Shown piece by piece: positions 1 through 8,293 of a stretch of 64,000 nucleotides of DNA. The position numbers and the translations under genes were made by a program. The notes beneath the pieces were generated by a model. It did not search any database. It had not been told where the DNA came from and saw only the letters and a list, made by a program, of their open reading frames with translations. Every line of letters begins with the position of its first letter. The stretch's first letter is position 1. Source of the stretch: Oceanobacter sp. 1_MG-2023 (GTDB lineage: Bacteria > Pseudomonadota > Gammaproteobacteria > Pseudomonadales > Oceanobacteraceae); contig NZ_JAUYWA010000020.1 in the NCBI RefSeq assembly GCF_030689025.1, positions 1 to 64,000 on the forward strand, read 5' to 3'.

Positions 1-127
1 TTTCGCTGCATTCGTCGCCTTGCCCTGAACAACGGCAACACTCGCGCAGAGCCGTGCAGGATTAAATAGATGTCCCCTGGAGCATACCAGCACCAAATTA
101 TAAATCTTATCCGGTAAGGACACATTT
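1..127. other. window edge and mbnP leader
   Basis: No complete gene is present. One plus-strand frame is open from base 1 to a TAG at 67-69 and could be the tail of an upstream gene, but 22 codons are too few to identify. A purine-rich AAGGA at about 116-120 precedes the ATG at 128 and is the likely ribosome binding site of the next gene. Confidence 0.4.
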
Positions 128-1030
128 ATGCGCATTATCTCCACAACTCCTGGCACCAGACTTCTAACCACTCTAAGCGTTATGGCTACCAGCGTACTAC
201 TGGCCAGTTGCGGTAGCGACAGTAGCAGTGATAGCGACTCGGACGCCAGTGCCGAGACCGTCAGCTACAGCTTGCAGTTTTCGGCGTCAGTCGGTGCTGA
301 AGAGATGGCGTGTGGGGAGCATACAACTCTGGTTGGTACCGCAGACGATGGCAACGGCAGCCTGCCTTCAATCAAGGATTTTCGTTTGTATGTCTCGGAT
401 GTTCAAGTTGCGACTGACGATGGTGAGTTTGTCAGCCTGACGCTGGATAGCAGTGACTGGCAGTATGAAAACGTAGCTCTGCTGGACTTTGAAGATGGTA
501 GTGATACCTGTACTTCATCCACCACTGCCATGAACAGTGTGATCACAGGGACAGCTCCTGAAGCCGACTATAGCCGGGTGCGCTTTACCGTGGGTGTACC
601 AGAAGATTTGAACCACCTGGATAGTGACACAGCGGTTTCACCACTGAATATCAGCGGCCTGCACTGGAGTTGGGCTGGCGGCTACAAACATGCCCGCCTG
701 GATGTGGTTGACTGGAATATTCACCTGGGTACCACCGGTTGCACACTGGATGAAAATAACGACAATCTGGATTGTACCGACTCACGTCCCAACCGCCCGA
801 CCTACACCTTTTCGAATGTGACGCTGGCAAGCAGCATCATCAACTTTGATTATGCTGCGCTGGTTGCTGACTCGGATATCACAACCGATGAAGGTGGTGC
901 AACGGGCTGTATGTCGAGCGCTACCGACCCTGAGTGTGCCGAGATCTTCACCAATCTGGGGCTGGATGTCACCACGGGCCAATGCCTGGATGATGACTGT
1001 GATTCACAAACCTGGGTTACGGTTGAATAA
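128..1030 (+). CDS. mbnP: MbnP-family copper-binding lipoprotein (metallo-mystery pair four-Cys protein)
   Basis: This is a predicted lipoprotein of 300 residues. A signal peptide ends in a lipobox LLASC with Cys28 as the lipidation site, followed by a Ser/Asp-rich linker and then a beta-rich domain with Cys62, 128, 205, 216, 261, 270, 286 and 291. The segment HWSWAGGYKH (179-188) and the spacing of Cys205/Cys216 fit the MbnP (TIGR04052-type) family. Characterised MbnP proteins bind copper through a site containing kynurenine, made from a Trp by the partner MbnH. The MbnH gene starts on the base after this stop codon, so the two are surely co-expressed. Candidate modified Trp residues here are W111, W180, W182, W196 and W296; I cannot say which. 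The family call is made from motif and neighbour; copper specificity is inferred. Confidence 0.85.
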   Translation: MRIISTTPGTRLLTTLSVMATSVLLASCGSDSSSDSDSDASAETVSYSLQFSASVGAEEMACGEHTTLVGTADDGNGSLPSIKDFRLYVSDVQVATDDGEFVSLTLDSSDWQYENVALLDFEDGSDTCTSSTTAMNSVITGTAPEADYSRVRFTVGVPEDLNHLDSDTAVSPLNISGLHWSWAGGYKHARLDVVDWNIHLGTTGCTLDENNDNLDCTDSRPNRPTYTFSNVTLASSIINFDYAALVADSDITTDEGGATGCMSSATDPECAEIFTNLGLDVTTGQCLDDDCDSQTWVTVE

Positions 1031-2182
1031 ATGGCACTGAGTCATTGGTATGCCGGGGTGCTGGGAGCCTGTGGGCTACTTCTGGTGGGTTGCCAGTCAT
1101 CCGATTTTGATCTGCAGCTGGAGCAGGAAGCCGAAGGGGTTACCCTGCTGCAACTCAGCAGTGAGGGTGGCTTTGTACTGCCCGCGATTCCGGATGACAA
1201 CCCACTGACGGATGCCAAGATCACCCTTGGACGTTATTTGTTTTACGATACCCGACTGTCGGGCAACCAGACCCAGAGTTGTGAAAGCTGTCACTTTCAG
1301 GAACTGGCCTTTACGGATGGCAAGGTCGTGCCGACCGGATCGACCGGTGATGATCTGGTGCGTAATTCCCAGACCTTGACGAACGTGGCGTACAACGGCA
1401 CCTACACCTGGTGGAACTCGATTTTTACCAGTATCGAGCTGCAACTGGCTATTCCTCTGACGGGTGATACACCGGAAGAGTTGGGGATTAACGACGCCAA
1501 TCTGACGGAAGTGCTGGATCGCTTCCGTAATGATGAAGACTACCAGACCCTGTTTGCCGATGCCTTTCCATCGGAAAGTGACCCCTTTACCCTGACCAAT
1601 ATAACCTACGCATTGGCTTCTTTTACCCGGACGATGGTGTCTGACCGCTCACCTTACGACAATAATGAGCTGTCCGATTCGGCTCGTCGGGGAGAGACCC
1701 TGTTCTTCTCGGAAGAGCTGGAATGTTTCCACTGCCATAATGGTTTCAATTTCTCCAGTTCAACCATTACCACCAATACCCGCTTCCCGGAACGACCATT
1801 TTTTAATACCGGTTTGTACAATATCGATAATCAGGGCAGTTACCCTGAGGACAATACCGGCAAATATCAGGTTACCGGGGACTGGAATGATATGGGTGCT
1901 TTCCGGCCACCGACGTTACGCAATATCGAGCTGACAGCGCCTTATATGCACGACGGTTCCATGGAAACACTGGAAGAAGTTCTGGAATTTTATGCTGATG
2001 GTGGACGTAATATCACCTCTGGTGAGTACAGCGGAGATGGACGTGATAACCCGTATAAAAGCAGTTTTGTCAGCGGATTTGACCTGTCGGACGATGACAA
2101 AACAGATCTGATCAATTTTCTTCACAGCCTGACTGACCAGGAATTTATTAGCGATGAGCGTTTTTCCAACCCGTTTGAATAA
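1031..2182 (+). CDS. mbnH: MbnH-family di-heme cytochrome c peroxidase-like protein
   Basis: A di-heme protein of the bacterial cytochrome c peroxidase/MauG superfamily, 383 residues. Lipobox LLVGC places a lipid on Cys21. Two c-heme sites are visible, CESCH at 84-88 and CFHCH at 232-236, and the APYMHDGS segment around 303-310 is typical for the axial-ligand region of these enzymes. Together with the immediately preceding mbnP (no intergenic base) this is the known MbnP/MbnH pair, in which MbnH oxidises a Trp of MbnP to kynurenine to create the copper site. The 3' end overlaps the next gene by 29 bases, indicating translational coupling. A plain cytochrome c peroxidase is the alternative, but the pairing argues against it. 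Confidence 0.88.
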   Translation: MALSHWYAGVLGACGLLLVGCQSSDFDLQLEQEAEGVTLLQLSSEGGFVLPAIPDDNPLTDAKITLGRYLFYDTRLSGNQTQSCESCHFQELAFTDGKVVPTGSTGDDLVRNSQTLTNVAYNGTYTWWNSIFTSIELQLAIPLTGDTPEELGINDANLTEVLDRFRNDEDYQTLFADAFPSESDPFTLTNITYALASFTRTMVSDRSPYDNNELSDSARRGETLFFSEELECFHCHNGFNFSSSTITTNTRFPERPFFNTGLYNIDNQGSYPEDNTGKYQVTGDWNDMGAFRPPTLRNIELTAPYMHDGSMETLEEVLEFYADGGRNITSGEYSGDGRDNPYKSSFVSGFDLSDDDKTDLINFLHSLTDQEFISDERFSNPFE

Positions 2183-3365
2183 TATCTGCTGCGTTATGGC
2201 AGTTACCGGCCTGGTGGTTCTCCCGGCAGTCGCCGACAGCGGTCATCAGCACGGACATGCTGCTGCCAGCGAGAGCGGGGATAATGCTACGCCGTGGCAG
2301 CTGGATGTGATGATGGGCTATCAGAATATGTCTTCTCCAGTCATTGCCGGTTTTTTGCCCTATGACACACATTATCTCAGTGCTGGGGTCAGCTTGCAGC
2401 ATGTGGATATTGGTCGGTCTTTCCAATTGCCGGATCAGCATCTGTATGGGCGAGCAGTGTTGTCATATCACAGCAGCAGTACCGAGGTGCATGAAGCCTG
2501 GCTTGGTCATCAAGCTGGTAACTGGGAGATGCGGGCAGGGCAGCAGCTGGTGGATATCGGTTGGTTGAATCGATTACATGGCCATTCGCGCCGGTTCGCC
2601 GAGTTACCTCTGGTGTATCAGGCATTGTGGGGTGGTGAGTGGTCAGAAGGCGAAGCCCGGTTGGCTTATCAGGGGCAGTGGTCGGAGCATTGGCAGTGGC
2701 GAACTACCGCCAGTGTGTTGGGTACCAGCCAGATGGCTACCACCGATGATGGTAGTGCTGCCATGATCACCGCTCAAGTCGGTACGCGTTACGGCCAATG
2801 GCAACACCTGTTCAAGCTGGATGTCTATGGTGCTGAGGTTGGTCAGCGAGGCATGCAGCTATTTGCCACCAGTTCGGAAAGCCATACCCATGGCTCAACG
2901 GCGACCGAATACTTTGATGGTCAAGTGAGCCATATTGCTCTTGGCTGGAGCGGTGAATGGAAAAACACCCTGGGTGTGTGGCAGTTGCAGGGCGAGTATC
3001 AGCAGCGACAGGAAGAAGGTGATCTCAGTAGTGCTGACGGACAAACCACGGATGCCAGTGCGGCGCTGGATTTACGCAGTTGGGGGGCCTATCTGGATTT
3101 GTCATGGCAACAACGCACATTGGAAGCGGGCCTGCGTTGGCAGATGATAGGCAGTGATGTTGCGCTGAGCGAATTATCCAGTGATGACCTTGAAGACTCG
3201 ATTCTGAATCACGAAGACCGTAGCCCAAGTTACCTGAATATGCTGGTGGCCTGGCATCTGCCCTTGCCTGGCAGCAAGCTGCGTTTGCAATATAACGTGC
3301 CGCTGGCGGATGCTTTGGCATTACCAAGAACGCAGCTGCAATGGGTACACAGCGTCGCTTTCTAG
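2154..3365 (+). CDS. outer-membrane beta-barrel protein with His-rich N-terminus, MbnPH-linked
   Basis: A 403-residue protein with a signal peptide cleaved near the Ala-Asp around residue 28, a His-rich mature N-terminus (H31, H33, H35) and a second SHTHGS stretch mid-protein. The rest alternates aromatic/hydrophobic and polar residues in many short strands and ends in Phe, as outer-membrane barrels do. It overlaps mbnH by 29 bases; the ATG at 2154 is preferred because the next Met (2196) would leave too short a signal peptide. I do not recognise a named family. Position and His clusters suggest a metal-related outer-membrane channel or receptor working with MbnPH; this is inference. A decayed copy of its 3' half lies at 7225-7443. 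Confidence 0.7.
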   Translation: MSVFPTRLNNICCVMAVTGLVVLPAVADSGHQHGHAAASESGDNATPWQLDVMMGYQNMSSPVIAGFLPYDTHYLSAGVSLQHVDIGRSFQLPDQHLYGRAVLSYHSSSTEVHEAWLGHQAGNWEMRAGQQLVDIGWLNRLHGHSRRFAELPLVYQALWGGEWSEGEARLAYQGQWSEHWQWRTTASVLGTSQMATTDDGSAAMITAQVGTRYGQWQHLFKLDVYGAEVGQRGMQLFATSSESHTHGSTATEYFDGQVSHIALGWSGEWKNTLGVWQLQGEYQQRQEEGDLSSADGQTTDASAALDLRSWGAYLDLSWQQRTLEAGLRWQMIGSDVALSELSSDDLEDSILNHEDRSPSYLNMLVAWHLPLPGSKLRLQYNVPLADALALPRTQLQWVHSVAF

Positions 3366-3434
3366 ATGAGTGTACTGTCACGCCGGCCTTGGGTCAGCTG
3401 TGCTGGTTGTTGATGCTTCCTGAGCGAGACCGAA

Positions 3435-3460
3435 CGGATCATAAAAGGCTTTATGATCCG
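3435..3460. other. perfect 11-bp inverted repeat
   Basis: An 11-bp perfect stem (3435-3445 with 3450-3460) closes a 4-base loop. No T-run follows on either strand, so it is not a standard intrinsic terminator. It lies between the barrel gene and the end of rmlD and could act as a convergent-transcript end or be a remnant of the event that placed the rml block here. Confidence 0.45.
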
Positions 3461-3576
3461 ATCCGCAAAGGCTAAAGACTCCTGAGCTTTGGTCTGCATA
3501 CGGCGAGTTTCAAACGTAGGGTACGCTGTGCCGAAAAAGTAATTGGGTCTAACGGTACTGCTTGAGTAACAAGATG

Positions 3577-4470
3577 TTATCTCACCCCTTCCGCTTTAAT
3601 ACTTTCAAGCACTGCTTGTAACCCAGCTTTCCAGTTTGACGGCTCGACGCCTGCTGCCACCACTTTAGAGCAATCAAGTACCGAAAATACGGGTCTGGTC
3701 GCCGGAGTCGGGTATTCGGAAGAGGGAATCGCTCCCAAGGTAGGGCATCGCTCAATCAAGCCGACAGTCAAAGCCTGTTGATGAATTTCTCTGGCAAATG
3801 CCCACCATGACACTGCGATATCACCGGCAAAATGATAAAGGCCTTTCACTTCAACCTTCCCTTTTTTCTCACGTTGTTGCATCAGTGAGTAAATTGCCCG
3901 GGCTATATCACCGGCATAGGTAGGGCAACCTATTTGATCTGCCACCACCGACAATTGGTCTCGTTGCTGGGCTAACTTGACCATGGTTTTGACAAAGTTA
4001 TTTCCGTACTCACTGAATACCCAAGCTGTTCTGAGAATGATCGCTTCCGGACAAATCTTGAACACCGCCTGCTCGCCAGCTAGCTTGGATGCGCCATAGA
4101 CAGACTGAGGGTCGACTGCGTCAGTCTCTTTCCATGCAATGCGTCCTTCGCCAGAAAACACATAATCGGTGGACACATGTATAAAATGAGCAGTATTGCC
4201 GGCACACCAGGAAGCCAATAAAGCAGGGCCGGTTTCATTAACCTTGTAGGCTGAATCATGTTCTGATTCTGCTTTATCAACTGCGGTATAGGCCGCGGCA
4301 TTAACAACAACATCGGGCTTTATGGCACTTAGTACGTTATTGACAGCTGCCTCATCGGATATATCCAGTTCTGACGATGACAAGGCATGAAACTCTTCAC
4401 CATGGCTTGTCAATAAGCGGGACATACTCTGCCCCAATTGACCATTGGCTCCAGTAATCAACCAGCGCAT
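3577..4470 (-). CDS. rmlD: dTDP-4-dehydrorhamnose reductase
   Basis: Last step of dTDP-L-rhamnose synthesis: NAD(P)H reduction of dTDP-4-keto-L-rhamnose in the cytosol. The Rossmann motif GANGQLG is at residues 7-13 and the short-chain dehydrogenase catalytic pair appears in YGASK (about 125-129). Length 297 residues is normal. I start at the ATG at 4470, whose A is the last base of the rmlC stop (TGATG overlap), rather than the TTG one codon upstream; the overlap shows translational coupling. It is the last gene of the minus-strand rmlACD operon. Confidence 0.95.
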   Translation of the reverse strand: MRWLITGANGQLGQSMSRLLTSHGEEFHALSSSELDISDEAAVNNVLSAIKPDVVVNAAAYTAVDKAESEHDSAYKVNETGPALLASWCAGNTAHFIHVSTDYVFSGEGRIAWKETDAVDPQSVYGASKLAGEQAVFKICPEAIILRTAWVFSEYGNNFVKTMVKLAQQRDQLSVVADQIGCPTYAGDIARAIYSLMQQREKKGKVEVKGLYHFAGDIAVSWWAFAREIHQQALTVGLIERCPTLGAIPSSEYPTPATRPVFSVLDCSKVVAAGVEPSNWKAGLQAVLESIKAEGVR

Positions 4471-5033
4471 CAAACACTCCTTGTTGCTGCTAGCTGAGCC
4501 AGCGTAGGGGCAACTGCATCTTTACCAGACAGCTGGACTTCTACATCACCCAGCTCGTTCAAAGGCCATTCAATAGCGACCTCCGGGTCGTTCCATATAA
4601 GACTGCCTTCATCGGCAGGATCATAGTAGTCGGTGCATTTGTATTCAAAGTCTGCAGCGTCTGAAAGCACCAGAAAGCCATGAGCCAATCCAGGTGGAAC
4701 CCAGAATTGGCGCTTGTTTTCCTCGCTCAAAATAACGCCTTCCCACTGCCCAAACGTGGGAGAACCTGGGCGTATATCAACGGCTACATCGAAGACTGAT
4801 CCGCGAATAACCCGTACGAGCTTGCCTTGAGGCTTTGACTTCTGAAAATGAAGCCCTCGTAATACCCCTTTTCGGGACCGGGAATGATTGTCCTGTACAA
4901 AGGTTGCATTGATACCTGCCATATCACGGTAACGATTGTCCTGAAATGTCTCCAGGAAAAAGCCTCTCTCATCCCCAAAAACTTTAGGCTCAATCACAAC
5001 AACACCGTCAATCGAGGTTTGAATCACATTCAT
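4470..5033 (-). CDS. rmlC: dTDP-4-dehydrorhamnose 3,5-epimerase
   Basis: Epimerises C3 and C5 of dTDP-4-keto-6-deoxyglucose. The 187-residue protein has the cupin-fold RmlC signature, including VQDNHSRSRKGVLRGLHFQ with the catalytic-region His, and WVPPGLAHGF. Its ATG overlaps the rmlA stop (TGATG at 5031-5035) and its own stop overlaps rmlD, so the three genes are a tightly coupled operon feeding rhamnose into surface polysaccharide. Confidence 0.95.
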   Translation of the reverse strand: MNVIQTSIDGVVVIEPKVFGDERGFFLETFQDNRYRDMAGINATFVQDNHSRSRKGVLRGLHFQKSKPQGKLVRVIRGSVFDVAVDIRPGSPTFGQWEGVILSEENKRQFWVPPGLAHGFLVLSDAADFEYKCTDYYDPADEGSLIWNDPEVAIEWPLNELGDVEVQLSGKDAVAPTLAQLAATRSV

Positions 5034-5917
5034 CAGGCTTGTGCCTCCTTCAGAATTTTGAATAGGTATTGACCATAACCTGTTTTTTTCAAAGCAGTAG
5101 CTTCGGCTTCCAGTTGTTCTGCGGTGATCCAGCCATGATCAAATGCAATTTCTTCCAGGCATGCTATTTTGAAGCCTTGGCGCTGTTCAATGGTATTCAC
5201 AAACATACCAGCTTCAATCAAGGAGTCATGAGTACCAGTATCCAGCCAGGCAAAGCCTCGGCCCAATACTTCAACATTCAGCTTGCCGGCTTCCAGATAC
5301 ATGTTATTGATATCTGTGATCTCAAGCTCACCACGAGGAGAAGGCTTCACGGCTTTGGCGACATCGACGATATTGTTATCGTAGAAATACAAACCGGTAA
5401 CGGCATAGCTGGACTTTGGCTTGATTGGTTTTTCTTCAATGGAAAGTGCCTTGCCATTACTATCAAACTCGACCACCCCAAAGCGCTCAGGATCACTTAC
5501 GTGATAGCCAAAAACAGTGGCTCCATCTTTACGCTCGGCAGCATTGATAAGATTGTCACTAAAGTGCTGACCATAAAAAATGTTGTCGCCCAACACCAAT
5601 GCAGCCGGTGCTCCAGCCAGAAATTCTTCCCCGATCAGGAATGCCTGGGCCAATCCATCAGGGGATGGCTGCACCGCGTAGCTAAAACGCACTCCGTATG
5701 CTTCACCAGACCCTAGCATGCGCTGGAAAGATGGCATATCTTCTGGGGTGGAAATAATAAGAATCTCTCTGATACCTGCCAACATAAGTACAGAGATGGG
5801 GTAAAAAATCATTGGTTTGTCATAGATTGGTAACAATTGTTTGGAGACACCTCGTGTGATGGGGTGCAATCGTGTCCCGGAACCTCCAGCCAAGATAATG
5901 CCTTTATATGAACTCAT
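5033..5917 (-). CDS. rmlA: glucose-1-phosphate thymidylyltransferase
   Basis: First step of the rhamnose pathway: dTTP plus glucose-1-phosphate gives dTDP-glucose. The nucleotidyltransferase signature GGSGTRLHP is at 11-19, followed by KPMIFYP; the length of 294 residues is typical. The start is supported by a GGAGAG ribosome binding site a few bases upstream on the minus strand. First gene of rmlACD, transcribed away from rmlB across an AT-rich spacer. Confidence 0.96.
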   Translation of the reverse strand: MSSYKGIILAGGSGTRLHPITRGVSKQLLPIYDKPMIFYPISVLMLAGIREILIISTPEDMPSFQRMLGSGEAYGVRFSYAVQPSPDGLAQAFLIGEEFLAGAPAALVLGDNIFYGQHFSDNLINAAERKDGATVFGYHVSDPERFGVVEFDSNGKALSIEEKPIKPKSSYAVTGLYFYDNNIVDVAKAVKPSPRGELEITDINNMYLEAGKLNVEVLGRGFAWLDTGTHDSLIEAGMFVNTIEQRQGFKIACLEEIAFDHGWITAEQLEAEATALKKTGYGQYLFKILKEAQA

Positions 5918-6104
5918 TTTCTCTCCAAATGTATTTTATGAGCATGTATGCTACATTTATTGGCAGACCAATCAAGATGAAATTGACTAGCCGATGCAGT
6001 ATCTTTAACTTGTATGATTGTTTTCGGATAATGGAAAGCAGAGAAGATCAAAAAAGACAACGCCTTAAAACAGCAAAATATATACCTAACTTGAGTCAAG
6101 CACA
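5918..6104. promoter_or_regulatory. divergent rmlA/rmlB promoter region
   Basis: This 187-base AT-rich spacer lies between divergently transcribed rmlA and rmlB and must hold the promoters of both units. A few TATAAT-like hexamers are visible, for example ATAATG near 6031 and ATATAT near 6080, but none has an unambiguous -35 partner, so I do not place a start site. Confidence 0.45.
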
Positions 6105-7163
6105 ATGAAATTTCTAGTCACTGGCGGAGCCGGTTTTATCGGAAGTGCCGTCGTCCGACACCTGATCAATGCAACAGACCACACTGTCATTAATCTGGAC
6201 TGCCTCACTTATGCTGGCAATCTGAATTCACTGGATTCAATATCTCAGAATGAACGTTACACATTCACAAAAGTAGACTTGAGAAATGCCGACGCGGTAA
6301 AAGACACACTCGAAAAATACCAGCCAGACATCATCATGCACCTGGCTGCTGAAAGTCATGTCGATCGTTCAATCGACAGCCCCGATGACTTTATTCAAAC
6401 CAATGTTATTGGAACATTCAACTTACTTGAAGCCGCTCGAAAGCTTTATTCAACACTCCCAGAGGAACGGCAGCAACAGTTCCGGTTCCATCACATATCC
6501 ACTGATGAAGTATATGGTGACCTGGAAGGTACGGATGACCTGTTTACCGAAAATACACCATACTCTCCCAGCTCTCCATACTCAGCCAGTAAGGCATCAT
6601 CTGATCATTTGGTGAGAGCGTGGGGCCGTACCTATAACTTGCCAGTAGTTGTCACCAATTGCTCTAATAATTATGGACCTTTTCATTTTCCTGAAAAATT
6701 AATTCCACATGTAATTTTAAATGCATTGCAAGGGAAATCATTGCCTGTATATGGAACAGGGGCTCAAATTAGAGATTGGCTTTATGTGGAAGATCATGCG
6801 AGAGCTCTAATAACCGTTGCGACCCAGGGGGAAATTAATGAAACCTATAATATTGGTGGTCATAACGAAAAATCCAATCTGACTGTAGTGGAAACAATCT
6901 GCAGTTTGCTGGAAGAGCTGGCACCTGAAAAACCAGCAGAAGTGCAATATTACCGAGACCTGATTACTTTTGTAAAAGACCGGCCTGGACATGATCAGCG
7001 TTATGCGATTGATGCCACTAAAATACAAAAAGAGCTTGGTTGGGAACCGATGGAAACCTTCGAAAGCGGAATCCGAAAAACGGTTCAGTGGTACCTGGAA
7101 AATGAAGACTGGTGGTCGTCTGTATTAAATGGAGATTACAGATTGGAACGACTCGGAAATTAG
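6105..7163 (+). CDS. rmlB: dTDP-glucose 4,6-dehydratase
   Basis: Converts dTDP-glucose to dTDP-4-keto-6-deoxyglucose, the second rhamnose-pathway step. Extended SDR fold: NAD-binding GGAGFIGS at 7-14, the TDE triad at 133-135 and YSASK with Tyr159/Lys163. The length of 352 residues matches the family. It faces rmlACD rather than lying inside it. The second half of the gene (about 6660-6800) is visibly AT-rich compared with the rest of the window, consistent with acquisition from elsewhere. Confidence 0.96.
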   Translation: MKFLVTGGAGFIGSAVVRHLINATDHTVINLDCLTYAGNLNSLDSISQNERYTFTKVDLRNADAVKDTLEKYQPDIIMHLAAESHVDRSIDSPDDFIQTNVIGTFNLLEAARKLYSTLPEERQQQFRFHHISTDEVYGDLEGTDDLFTENTPYSPSSPYSASKASSDHLVRAWGRTYNLPVVVTNCSNNYGPFHFPEKLIPHVILNALQGKSLPVYGTGAQIRDWLYVEDHARALITVATQGEINETYNIGGHNEKSNLTVVETICSLLEELAPEKPAEVQYYRDLITFVKDRPGHDQRYAIDATKIQKELGWEPMETFESGIRKTVQWYLENEDWWSSVLNGDYRLERLGN

Positions 7164-7224
7164 TGAAATCTTGTTGCTTGCTGGAATAGCTTTCGTCTAT
7201 TGATTGGGCTGATATATATGTACC

Positions 7225-7443
7225 GACGTTGGACAGCGAGGCGTGCAGCTATTTATTACCAGTTCGGAAAGCCATATCCATGGCTCACGAGTACTATGAT
7301 GATCAAGTGAGCCATATCCATGGCTCACGAGTACTATGATGATCAAGTGAGCCATATTGCCCTTGGCCGGAGCGTAAATGGAACAACGCCTGACGGTGAT
7401 GAGTGTACTGTCACGCCGGCCTTGGGTCAGCTGTGCTGGTTGT
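7225..7443 (+). pseudogene. decayed partial copy of the barrel gene at 2154-3365
   Basis: Bases from about 7228 (GTTGGACAGCGAGGCG onward) align with the barrel gene from about 2838, with scattered substitutions and small deletions. A 40-bp segment is duplicated in tandem (7270-7349), which breaks the frame. After about 7390 the copy jumps across an internal deletion of more than 400 bases to the region just beyond the barrel stop codon: 7398-7443 is identical over 46 bases to 3365-3410. It cannot encode a working protein. The intact and decayed copies flank the rml block. Confidence 0.85.
7270..7349 (+). repeat. 40-bp tandem duplication inside the pseudogene
   Basis: Two perfect adjacent copies of a 40-base unit (7270-7309 and 7310-7349), each starting AGCCATATCCATGG. 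A third partial start (AGCCATAT) follows. Since 40 is not a multiple of three it shifts the reading frame of the decayed barrel copy. The corresponding stretch of the intact gene is present once. Confidence 0.9.
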
Positions 7444-7469
7444 GTGTGGATAATGACAATACGACCGCG

Positions 7470-7943
7470 TCAGTTACTAATCGCGGCGAACGTTCCTTGA
7501 GTTAATGCCAGTAAATCAGCCGGAGCCAACTCAATCTCCAGCCCACGCCGACCGGCACTGACGTTGATTGTTGTTTGCGGCTCGGCGGAGCTGTCGAGTA
7601 CGGTAGGCAGTTTCTTTTTCTGTCCTAACGGGCTGATTCCTCCAACGACATATCCGGTTGTTTTTTCTGCGATAGCCGGATCGGCCATCTCGGCTTTTTT
7701 GGCCCCCAGTGCTTTTGCGATGGCTTTCAGATTCAGCTTTTTGTTCACCGGCAGAATGGCAACCGCCAGGGTACTTTTGTGACCACCAAGGCTGACCAGC
7801 AAGGTTTTGAAAACCTGTGACGGGGCGAGGCCGAGAGCTGCAGCGGCTTCTTCACCCCAGGATGCTGCTTTGGGGTCGTGTTGATATTCATGCAAGCTAA
7901 AACGGACAGCGGCTTTTTTGGCCGCATTAACAGCGGGGGTCAT
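7470..7943 (-). CDS. ybaK: Cys-tRNA(Pro)/Cys-tRNA(Cys) deacylase, YbaK family
   Basis: A 157-residue YbaK-type trans-editing protein that hydrolyses mischarged Cys-tRNA(Pro) in the cytosol. The family features are the N-terminal TPAV start, KTLLVSLGG, VLPVNKKLNLK with the conserved Lys, and the GYVVGGISPLGQKKKLP block near 91-110. Its 3' end lies only 27 bases from the decayed barrel copy. Upstream it is 3 bases from a DUF1653 gene, probably co-transcribed. Confidence 0.93.
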   Translation of the reverse strand: MTPAVNAAKKAAVRFSLHEYQHDPKAASWGEEAAAALGLAPSQVFKTLLVSLGGHKSTLAVAILPVNKKLNLKAIAKALGAKKAEMADPAIAEKTTGYVVGGISPLGQKKKLPTVLDSSAEPQTTINVSAGRRGLEIELAPADLLALTQGTFAAISN

Positions 7944-7946
7944 ACG

Positions 7947-8282
7947 TCAATCATCCTCTGTTTGAGCTATTGATTGTGTCGAGGTATTGGTTGTTGTGGA
8001 GTCTGCTTGTTCCATTGGCCCCTGATAGTCAAATCGAACCAGTATTTCCCCTGCGACCTCGACGGTTTCCATAAACATTTCGTACGGCCGTACCCAGTGA
8101 CTGAAGTCACCGTAAAGCGTGCGGTAATGCACCAGCCATTCGTTGCTTTCGCTATGGCGAACCAGCCCAAATACCTCGTAATCCTGACCCTTGTAATGAC
8201 GATAGCGCCCAGGACGTAATGGTTCAGGGGCTGGCGGGATTGGCTTGTGGGACGTTGTGTTCGCGGTTGACGTTTGGCTCAT
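7947..8282 (-). CDS. DUF1653 domain protein
   Basis: A small soluble protein of 111 residues. The DUF1653 signature is clear: PGRYRHYKGQDYEV, then HSESNEWLVHYR, LYGDFSHWVRPYEMF and a closing VRFDYQG. A low-complexity Thr/Ser/Gln tail follows. Function is unknown; members are often predicted to bind sugars or nucleotides only by fold. It lies between ybaK (3 bases) and a SIMPL-domain gene (11 bases), so the three are likely one transcript. Confidence 0.85.
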   Translation of the reverse strand: MSQTSTANTTSHKPIPPAPEPLRPGRYRHYKGQDYEVFGLVRHSESNEWLVHYRTLYGDFSHWVRPYEMFMETVEVAGEILVRFDYQGPMEQADSTTTNTSTQSIAQTEDD

Positions 8283-8293
8283 GTCTACCTTCC

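Noticed and set aside
5069..5716. 215-codon plus-strand frame opposite rmlA
   Set aside because: Antisense shadow of rmlA without start signals or known domains.
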